This document shows positions 50,566 to 56,662 of a DNA stretch of 56,662 nt, one piece after another (position 1 is the stretch's first letter; each line of letters opens with the position of its first letter). Position numbers and translations under genes: made by a program. The notes under the pieces were generated by a model. It was given only the letters and a program-made list of their open reading frames with translations, did not search any database and was not told the DNA's origin. This DNA is from Streptomyces djakartensis (GTDB taxonomy: Bacteria; Actinomycetota; Actinomycetes; Streptomycetales; Streptomycetaceae), in assembly GCF_014651075.1 (NCBI RefSeq), contig NZ_BMWE01000032.1, positions 1-56,662 on the forward strand, given 5' to 3'.

Positions 50566-52311
50566 ATGTACCAGCCAGATCTCTCCCCTGTCGCCGACAG
50601 CCTCGCGCTCTCGTCAGTCGTCGCCGTCCTGCCGCTGCTCACGCTTTTCGTCCTGCTCGGCGGCCTGAGGATGAAGGCTCACTGGGCCGGACTCGCCTCA
50701 CTGGCCGTCGCGGTGGCGGTGGCCGTGACCGCTTACGGCATGCCCGCCGACCTCGCCCTGCTCTCGGCGAGCGAGGGAGCGGCCTTCGGGCTGTTCCCGA
50801 TCATGTGGATCGTCATCACCGCCATCTGGGTCTACCAGCTCACGGTCGTCAGCGGTCGCTTCGAGGACCTGCGGAGGGCCTTCGGCCTGATCAGCGCCGA
50901 TCCACGGGTCCAGGCCATCATCATCGCCTTCTGCTTCGGCGGACTGCTCGAGGCGCTGGCCGGGTTCGGAGCGCCGGTGGCCATCACCGGCGTGATGCTG
51001 ATGGGACTCGGCTTCGCCCCGGTCAGGGCAGCCGTCACCGTGCTGGTCGCCAACACCGCTCCGGTGGCCTTCGGTGCCATCGCCACGCCCATCATCACGG
51101 CCGGCAACCTGACGAAGATCCCGTACACGGAGATCGGCGCGTACGTCGGCCACCAGACACCGCTGGTCGCCCTCTTCGTGCCGCTCCTTCTCGTCGCCCT
51201 GGTCGACGGCCGCCGCGGAGTGCGCCAGACCTGGCCGGTCGCGCTGGTGTGCGGAGCGGTGTTCGGCCTGGCCCAGTTCATCAGCGCCACCTACCTCTCG
51301 GTGGAACTGACCGACATCATCGCCTCGCTGGCAGCCTTGGCCGCCATCGTCCTCTTCCTCCGTGTCTGGCGTCCGCGGGGCGGTGAGGAGGCCAGGGCCG
51401 ATCTCCACAAGGCGGCGGAGCAGGAGCAGGGCGACGGTTCGGCGGGGCAGCCGTCGAAGCCCGGGCACGGCGACCGGCCCGTGGCGCCGTCCGCGACGCC
51501 CACCGGGCAGGACCGCGGTGCCGTGACCGGAACGCTCCCGACGGCGGGCACCGAACAGCGGATCGAGGGCCCCAGGATCCTGATGGCCTTCCTGCCCTAC
51601 CTGATCATCATCGGGGTCTTCTCGCTCGCCAGGCTGCTGACCCCCCTCAAGGAGTTCCTGGCCGCCTCCGACGTGAAGTTCGGCTGGCCCGGGCTCGACG
51701 GCGAGGTCCTCACGGCCGCCGGCCAGGCCTCGGCCGCCACGGTCTACACCTTCCCCTGGCTGTCCTCGCCCGGCACCCTGTTGCTGCTGTCGGGCGTCGT
51801 GATCGCCGCCGTCTACCGGGTGAGCCCGGCAGCCGCCACCCGGGAATTCACCGCCACGCTGGCCAAGTTGCGCTGGGCGCTGCTGACCGTCGCCGCGGTC
51901 CTCGCACTCGCCTATGTGATGAACCTGTCCGGACAGACCATCACCATCGGCACCTGGATCGCCGGAGCGGGTACGGCGTTCGCGTTCCTCTCGCCCCTCC
52001 TCGGCTGGCTGGGCACCGCGGTCACCGGATCGGACACCTCCGCCAACGCCCTTTTCGCCACGCTCCAGCAGACCGCCGCCAACAAGGCAGGACTCGATCC
52101 GACGCTGCTGGTGGCGGCCAACACCTCCGGCGGTGTCGTCGGCAAAATGATCAGCCCGCAGAACCTGACCATCGCCGCCACCGCGGTGGGCCTCATCGGC
52201 CGCGAGTCCCAGCTCTTCCGGGCGGCGATCAAGTGGAGCCTGATGCTCCTGCTCGCCCTGTGCCTGCTGGTGTACCTCCAGTCCAACGTCCTGGCCTGGA
52301 TGCTGCCATGA
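50566..52311 (+). CDS. lldP: L-lactate permease (LctP/LldP family)
   Basis: A 581-residue membrane protein with 12 or more helices. Family motifs: GLFPIMWIVITAIWVYQLTV, CFGGLLEALAGFGAPVAITG and TGSDTSANALFATLQQTAAN with AANTSGGVVGKMISPQNLTI. A long hydrophilic loop (about 275-335) is expanded. Imports lactate or glycolate with protons. It is followed directly by lutA (ATGA overlap), so uptake and oxidation are one operon. Confidence 0.94.
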   Translation: MYQPDLSPVADSLALSSVVAVLPLLTLFVLLGGLRMKAHWAGLASLAVAVAVAVTAYGMPADLALLSASEGAAFGLFPIMWIVITAIWVYQLTVVSGRFEDLRRAFGLISADPRVQAIIIAFCFGGLLEALAGFGAPVAITGVMLMGLGFAPVRAAVTVLVANTAPVAFGAIATPIITAGNLTKIPYTEIGAYVGHQTPLVALFVPLLLVALVDGRRGVRQTWPVALVCGAVFGLAQFISATYLSVELTDIIASLAALAAIVLFLRVWRPRGGEEARADLHKAAEQEQGDGSAGQPSKPGHGDRPVAPSATPTGQDRGAVTGTLPTAGTEQRIEGPRILMAFLPYLIIIGVFSLARLLTPLKEFLAASDVKFGWPGLDGEVLTAAGQASAATVYTFPWLSSPGTLLLLSGVVIAAVYRVSPAAATREFTATLAKLRWALLTVAAVLALAYVMNLSGQTITIGTWIAGAGTAFAFLSPLLGWLGTAVTGSDTSANALFATLQQTAANKAGLDPTLLVAANTSGGVVGKMISPQNLTIAATAVGLIGRESQLFRAAIKWSLMLLLALCLLVYLQSNVLAWMLP

Positions 52312-53162
52312 GCCCCGCACCCGTCCGGAATCCGTCGCCCGCCTTGCCCTCCCCTCACGGAACCATGCGGATCGCACTGTTCATCACCTGCCTCAACGAC
52401 ACGCTCTTCCCAGCCACCGGCCGGGCGGTGGTGACCCTGCTGGAGCGGCTGGGCCACCGCGTGGACTTCCCGCCGGAACAGACCTGCTGCGGCCAGATGC
52501 ACTTCAACACCGGTTACCGGCGCGACTGCGTGCCGCTCGTCCGGCGCTTCGCCGAGGCCTTCGCCGGGTACGACGCCGTCCTCACGCCGTCCGGCTCGTG
52601 CGCCGCCATGGTGCGCGAGCACCACGGGCGGGTCGCCGAGGTGTCCGGCGACGAGCGGCTGTCCGCCGCGGTCCGTGACGCACCGCCTGTGTACGAACTC
52701 TCCGAGTTCCTGGTCGACGTGCTCGGTGTCACCGATGTCGGTGCGTACTTCCCGCACCGGGTCACCTACCACCCCACGTGCCATTCCCTGCGCATGCTCG
52801 GCGTCGGCGACCGGCCCCTCGCCCTGCTGCGGGCCGTCCGCGGCATCGACCTGGTCGAACTGGGCGGGGCCGACCAGTGCTGCGGGTTCGGCGGCACCTT
52901 CGCCCTGAAGAACGCCGACACATCGGTGGCCATGTGCACGGACAAGGTACGGCACGTCCTGGACACCGGAGCCGAAGTGCTGTGCGCCGGTGACAACTCC
53001 TGCCTCATGCACATCGGCGGCGCGCTGTCCCGACTGCGCACCGGAGTGCGCGTCATGCACCTCGCCGAGATCCTCGCCTCCACGGAGAAGGGCCCCGTTC
53101 ACGGCGCGGAGGAACCCTCGCCCGCCTCCTGGCGCGACACCGAAAGGACGAAGACTCCGTGA
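52308..53162 (+). CDS. lutA: Lactate utilisation protein A (Fe-S oxidoreductase)
   Basis: The core begins MRIALFITCLNDTLFPATGR at 52365, and the family is CCG-domain oxidoreductase: EQTCCGQMHFNTGY, HPTCHSLRML and DQCCGFGGTFALKN supply cluster ligands. The ATG at 52308 overlaps the permease stop and adds a 19-residue Pro-rich leader; ATG 52365 is the alternative start. Works with LutB and LutC to oxidise L-lactate to pyruvate. Confidence 0.92.
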   Translation: MSPAPVRNPSPALPSPHGTMRIALFITCLNDTLFPATGRAVVTLLERLGHRVDFPPEQTCCGQMHFNTGYRRDCVPLVRRFAEAFAGYDAVLTPSGSCAAMVREHHGRVAEVSGDERLSAAVRDAPPVYELSEFLVDVLGVTDVGAYFPHRVTYHPTCHSLRMLGVGDRPLALLRAVRGIDLVELGGADQCCGFGGTFALKNADTSVAMCTDKVRHVLDTGAEVLCAGDNSCLMHIGGALSRLRTGVRVMHLAEILASTEKGPVHGAEEPSPASWRDTERTKTP

Positions 53163-54604
53163 ACGACGCGACGTTCCTGGGCATGCCGGCGTTCCCCGCG
53201 GCGGCGGCAGGCGCCCTGCGCGACTCCCAGCTGCGCGGCAATCTGGCCCGGGCCACCGGCACCATCCGCTCCCGGCGCGCGGCAGCCGTCAGCGAGCAGG
53301 ACGACTGGGAGCACCTGCGGGAGGCGGGCCGCGCGGTCAAGGAACGCACCCTGCGCCATCTGGACCGCTACCTCCTGCAGTTGGAGGAGAAGGTGACCGC
53401 GGCGGGCGGCACGGTGCACTGGGCGCGCGACGCCGAGGAGGCACGCCGCATCGTCGTCGGTCTCGTGCAGGACACCGGCGAACGGGAAGTCGTCAAAGTC
53501 AAGTCGATGGTCACCCAGGAGATCGGGCTCAACGACGCACTGGCGGACGCCGGCATCGACGCGTACGAGACCGATCTGGCCGAGTTGATCGTGCAACTCG
53601 GCCAGGATCACCCCTCACACATCCTGGTCCCCGCCATCCACCGCAACCGGGCGGAGATCCGGGAGATCTTCCTGCGGTCGATGGGCGCGTACGGCACCGC
53701 GGCGCCGGCCGACCTCAACGACGATCCGCGGCGTCTGGCCGAGGCCGCGAGACGCCATCTGCGGGAGAAGTTCCTGCGGGCCAAGGTCGCCGTCTCGGGT
53801 GTCAACTTCCTGGTCGCCGAGACCGGGACGGCGGTCGTGGTGGAGTCCGAGGGCAACGGCCGGATGTGCCTGACGCTGCCCGAGACGCTCATCTCGGTCG
53901 CCGGGATCGAGAAAGTCATACCCACCTGGCAGGACCTCGAGGTCTTCCTGCAGCTGCTTCCCCGCTCCTCCACCGGGGAGCGGATGAACCCCTACACCTC
54001 CACCTGGACCGGCACGAGGGCCGACGACGGACCCCGAGCCTTCCACCTGGTGCTCGTCGACGCGGGCCGCACCGAAGCGCTCTCCGACCCGGTCGGCCGG
54101 CAGGTACTCAACTGCATCCGCTGCTCCGCCTGCCTGAACGTGTGCCCCGTGTACGAGCGGGTGGGGGGCCACGCCTACGGATCGGTCTACCCCGGCCCGA
54201 TCGGTGCCGTCCTCAGCCCTCAACTGCGAGGCACGGCCTCGGAAGTGGACCGTGCACTGCCGTACGCGTCGTCGCTGTGCGGGGCGTGCTACGAGGTCTG
54301 CCCCGTCAAGATCGACATCCCGGAAGTACTGGTGCACCTGCGGGCACGGGTCGTGGAGGACGGGCGCGGGCGACTCGTGCCGAAGCCGGAGCGCCTGGCG
54401 ATGGCGGCCGCACGCTGGGTGATCTCCCGTCCGGCCCGGCTGACGGCCGCGCAGCGTGCGGGAGCCGTGGCCGCACGGCTGGTGGCCCGGCGCGGCCGGG
54501 TGGGCCGGCTGCCCGGCCCGCTGTCCCGGTGGACCGACACCCGCGACGCCCCCGTACCTCCCGCGGAGACCTTCAGCGCCTGGTGGAAGAGGACGCGGCG
54601 ATGA
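53159..54604 (+). CDS. lutB: Lactate utilisation protein B (Fe-S)
   Basis: A 481-residue protein from GTG 53159 (overlaps lutA by 4 bp). LutB/LutC-type N-terminal domain (VVKVKSMVTQEIGLNDALAD, VSGVNFLVAETGTAVVVESE) followed by two 4Fe-4S motifs, CIRCSACLNVCPVY and CGACYEVCPVK. The central electron-transfer subunit of the LutABC complex. Confidence 0.94.
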   Translation: MNDATFLGMPAFPAAAAGALRDSQLRGNLARATGTIRSRRAAAVSEQDDWEHLREAGRAVKERTLRHLDRYLLQLEEKVTAAGGTVHWARDAEEARRIVVGLVQDTGEREVVKVKSMVTQEIGLNDALADAGIDAYETDLAELIVQLGQDHPSHILVPAIHRNRAEIREIFLRSMGAYGTAAPADLNDDPRRLAEAARRHLREKFLRAKVAVSGVNFLVAETGTAVVVESEGNGRMCLTLPETLISVAGIEKVIPTWQDLEVFLQLLPRSSTGERMNPYTSTWTGTRADDGPRAFHLVLVDAGRTEALSDPVGRQVLNCIRCSACLNVCPVYERVGGHAYGSVYPGPIGAVLSPQLRGTASEVDRALPYASSLCGACYEVCPVKIDIPEVLVHLRARVVEDGRGRLVPKPERLAMAAARWVISRPARLTAAQRAGAVAARLVARRGRVGRLPGPLSRWTDTRDAPVPPAETFSAWWKRTRR

Positions 54605-54627
54605 CCATACGCCGGAAGGAGCCGGAG

Positions 54628-55272
54628 ATGAACGCGCGCACCGAAGTACTGGACCGGATCCGGCGCGCCCTGGCCGACGTGCCGGCGAGCGAGCGTCCAC
54701 AGGACGTCCCCGTGCCCCGCCGGTACTCCCACGGCGGCGCACCCCCGACCGGGTCGGCGGCGGCCGTGGAACTGCTCGCCGAGAGACTGGCCGAGTACGG
54801 GGCGTCGGTGCACCTGGTGTCCACGCAGGACGCCGCTTCCCGCCTGGGGCGGTTGGTGGCCGGCCTCGGCCCCGGTCCCGTCGTGGTACCCCGCGGCTTC
54901 CCGCCCGAGTGGCGGTCCACGCTGGACCCCGACCGGGTACTGACCGACGTACCCGCGCTTCCGGTCGCCGAACTGGACCGGGCCGGTGCGGTGGTGACGA
55001 CCGTGGCCGCCGCCATCGCCACGACCGGAACCCTCGTCCTGGACGGCGGGCCCGGCCAGGGCCGGCGTGCCCTGACGCTGGTGCCCGATGTCCACGTGTG
55101 TGTCGTACGGGCCCGACAGGTCATGGCGTCCGTGCCCGAGGCGCTTGCCGCGCTGCGTCCGGCACGTCCTCTGACCTTCGTCTCGGGGCCGTCGGCCACC
55201 AGCGACATCGAACTCGACCGGGTGGAAGGTGTGCACGGCCCGCGCACGCTCGCGGCCGTCGTCGTCACCTGA
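54628..55272 (+). CDS. lutC: Lactate utilisation protein C
   Basis: A 214-residue LUD-domain protein: VLDRIRRALADVPASERPQD, AELDRAGAVVTTVAAAIATTG and SVPEALAALRPARPLTFVSG with SATSDIELDRVEGVHGPRTL. ATG 54628 is preferred for its GGAAGGAG site; ATG 54601 overlaps the lutB stop and adds nine residues. Third subunit of lactate oxidation. Confidence 0.92.
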   Translation: MNARTEVLDRIRRALADVPASERPQDVPVPRRYSHGGAPPTGSAAAVELLAERLAEYGASVHLVSTQDAASRLGRLVAGLGPGPVVVPRGFPPEWRSTLDPDRVLTDVPALPVAELDRAGAVVTTVAAAIATTGTLVLDGGPGQGRRALTLVPDVHVCVVRARQVMASVPEALAALRPARPLTFVSGPSATSDIELDRVEGVHGPRTLAAVVVT

Positions 55273-55315
55273 GAGTCCCGAAGTCATCGTCTTGCTGAGC
55301 GAAGAGAGTTGAGCA

Positions 55316-55828
55316 GTGAAGTCCGTTCCCCATCCAGTACCGCGCCGGTACGGAGAACCGACGGCGCCTCACTCGATGCCGTCGCCCGAGAACTTCACGG
55401 CGTCGGCGAGCTGCACGCTGCCCGCCGAGACGCGTGCGGTGGCCAGAGCCAGGGCGTTCGCCCGGGACCGGCTGGCGGCGTGGCACCTCGGTGACGAAAC
55501 GGCCGAGGCGGCAGGCGTCGTCGTGTCGGAGTTCGTCACCAACAGTGTCCGGCACAGCGGGGCGCACAACGTCACCCTGCGACTCGCCCGCTGCATGTCA
55601 CACCTCTGGATCGAGGTCGTCGACACCGGTGTGTGGCGCAACCCCACGGGTTCCGACGAGAACGGCCTGGCCGAGGGCGGGCGGGGCATCTGGCTGGTCG
55701 ACGCACTGTCCCAGCGGTCCGGAGTGCACCGCACCCGGCACGGCACACACGCCTGGGCACTGCTGCCCGACGCGCCCGTCGCGTGCGAGCGGCCCGACCG
55801 CTCGTTAGCGGGGCACATTGGAATATGA
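55316..55828 (+). CDS. RsbW-like ATP-binding anti-sigma/serine kinase
   Basis: A 170-residue HATPase protein from GTG 55316. Kinase N-box VVSEFVTNSVRHSG, G1 box IEVVDTG and G2 box GGRGIWLVDALSQRSG are all present. Streptomyces has many such anti-sigma-like kinases, partners of STAS proteins and SpoIIE phosphatases. It may answer to one of the two PP2C proteins in this window; direct partners are not adjacent. Confidence 0.88.
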   Translation: MKSVPHPVPRRYGEPTAPHSMPSPENFTASASCTLPAETRAVARARAFARDRLAAWHLGDETAEAAGVVVSEFVTNSVRHSGAHNVTLRLARCMSHLWIEVVDTGVWRNPTGSDENGLAEGGRGIWLVDALSQRSGVHRTRHGTHAWALLPDAPVACERPDRSLAGHIGI

Positions 55829-55931
55829 GTCACTCATTTCTTGCCCAGCGCGTGCCCTGACGAACGCCACGGTGAGCGCGGGAGCGGTGCCGCCGCCGCT
55901 GAAGTCGCCGTGCGTAGCTGCGGAGGCGGGT

Positions 55932-56066
55932 TCACACGGTCTTCCACGGCTCGTAGCGCTCCGGCAGGTCACACCAGGAGATACCGGTGCGGATCCTGTA
56001 GATCATCCCGTTGATGACCTGCCGGTCCTCCACTCGCGGCCGGCCCGTCGCGGTGACGGACCCTAG
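55932..56066 (-). mobile_element. IS5-family transposase fragment
   Basis: The minus strand reads GRPRVEDRQVINGMIYRIRT then GISWCDLPERYEPWKTV and a stop at 55932. This is the N-terminal DUF4096 part of IS5-type transposases. The DDE domain and the ends of the element are missing, so it is an inactive relic. Confidence 0.82.
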
Positions 56067-56662
56067 ATCCGCCGGTGGCCGGGGTCGCCCGCCGCCGGGT
56101 CGCCCTCCAGTACCGGGCGCTGGCGCAGTCGTACGGCGTTCAGTATGTGCTCACCCAAGGGGTCGGATTCCAGGTGGGGATGGGCGTCGATCCGCAGGCG
56201 GTGCCCGTCACGGGTGATCACCTGGTAAGCGACCACCTTGCCGCCGAAGAGATTGGCTCCGCGGGCCTGTCGTGAGAGCACCAGGTGGTCGACATCGTCC
56301 CAGGTCACAGCGCGAGGGCGGCCGTAGGAGGTGTACACGAGCCCGCCCGCGTACAGATGCGTGCGAACGAATCCCTTGGGCATTCTCCACAACAGGACCG
56401 GGAGCGCGATGATCACCAGGACGAGCGCCGCGAGCAGACAGAGCACCACGATGGCCACCAGTTTCCGGAGGCCGGGGATGTCGGTCCCGGTCTTGCTGAG
56501 GACCCAGTTCACGCCCCACAGGGCTCCCACTATCACAGCGCCGATGGCCACCGTGCCGGCCAAGATCTCCAGCGGGCTGGTGTTCTTGCGGGTGAAGACG
56601 TGATCGCCCAGCGAACGCTCGGCCGCCAGGCGGGTGACGCGTGCCGACGGGGCGTAACCCTT
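56063..56662 (-). CDS. Membrane protein with a PH-like C-terminal domain (runs off the right edge)
   Basis: An open minus-strand frame of about 199 codons without a start in the window. The available N-terminal part (RVTRLAAERSLGDHVFTRKN) is followed by two helices (VAIGAVIVGALWGVNWVLSK and LRKLVAIVVLCLLAALVLVI), then VYTSYGRPRAVTWDDVDHLV and YQVITRDGHRLRIDAHPHLE, a PH/bPH-like beta domain. The TTG-type internal start at 56563 is unlikely given the continuous reading upstream. Function unknown. Confidence 0.75.
   Translation of the reverse strand, partial: KGYAPSARVTRLAAERSLGDHVFTRKNTSPLEILAGTVAIGAVIVGALWGVNWVLSKTGTDIPGLRKLVAIVVLCLLAALVLVIIALPVLLWRMPKGFVRTHLYAGGLVYTSYGRPRAVTWDDVDHLVLSRQARGANLFGGKVVAYQVITRDGHRLRIDAHPHLESDPLGEHILNAVRLRQRPVLEGDPAAGDPGHRRI

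Noticed and set aside
55829..55931. Short plus-strand ORF after the RsbW-like gene
   Set aside because: No ribosome site and no resemblance; it runs into the IS5 fragment.
1..56662. tRNA, rRNA or CRISPR array
   Set aside because: I saw no T-loop-like tRNA ends and no regularly spaced short repeats in reading the window; the only notable repeats are the two gene-derived pairs.

Overview
The window is high-GC actinobacterial DNA (codon third positions almost all G/C) and reads as a Streptomyces-type chromosome. Supporting signs are a mycothiol-dependent formaldehyde dehydrogenase, ROK, RpiR and TetR regulators, sugar ABC transporters without their own ATPase, several SpoIIE/RsbW-type signalling proteins, many GTG starts and apparent leaderless promoters. 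I see no tRNA, rRNA, CRISPR array, prophage or intact insertion sequence; the only mobile DNA is a fragment of an IS5-type transposase.

Layout. 1-5.3 kb: the start of ctaD runs off the left edge; then an ECF sigma factor with its membrane partner, a SnoaL-like protein, a deletion scar holding the end of an ABC exporter, mscR with an MBL hydrolase, and an SDR. 5.4-12.3 kb: an L,D-transpeptidase, then sugar locus 1 on the minus strand (two permeases, binding lipoprotein, Gfo/Idh/MocA protein) divergent from a ROK regulator. 12.3-17.9 kb: a frameshifted EamA transporter, a membrane-anchored S1 protease, a second scar, a MalY-type aminotransferase, an F420/PPOX-type protein and a second Gfo/Idh/MocA oxidoreductase. 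17.9-26.3 kb: a TetR regulator with an orphan Zn-ribbon/OB protein, a peptidoglycan-binding membrane protein, a flavin reductase, a large ANTAR-GAF-PAS-PP2C phosphatase, an ABM protein, an RpiR regulator and a stand-alone DUF3662 protein. 26.4-40.7 kb: a Tat-exported PAP2 enzyme with a beta-strand tail, a BadF-type sugar kinase divergent from a ROK regulator, sugar locus 2 (binding protein, two permeases, a large unrecognised protein), a P-loop kinase, a SnoaL-like protein, beta-phosphoglucomutase and a GH65 phosphorylase. 40.8-49.2 kb: a GT-C membrane protein, DUF5709, a second SpoIIE phosphatase, a GNAT protein, a third Gfo/Idh/MocA protein, an AI-2E permease and a coiled-coil protein. 49.6-55.3 kb: a complete lactate locus (FadR-type regulator, permease, lutABC). 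55.3 kb to the end: an RsbW-like ATPase, an IS5 fragment and a partial membrane protein.

How it fits together. Most of the window is sugar and lactate uptake under local repressors, and several candidate operators can be read directly. The least ordinary signals are (i) two places where a piece of about 50 bp from the inside of a neighbouring gene has been copied next to the surviving tail of another gene, resembling filler DNA at repaired breaks, with further gene stubs elsewhere; (ii) sugar locus 2, with an unrecognised 610-residue cytoplasmic protein and a nearby phosphorylase/phosphoglucomutase pair; and (iii) a TetR-type operator placed exactly in a promoter spacer upstream of an orphan Zn-ribbon protein.
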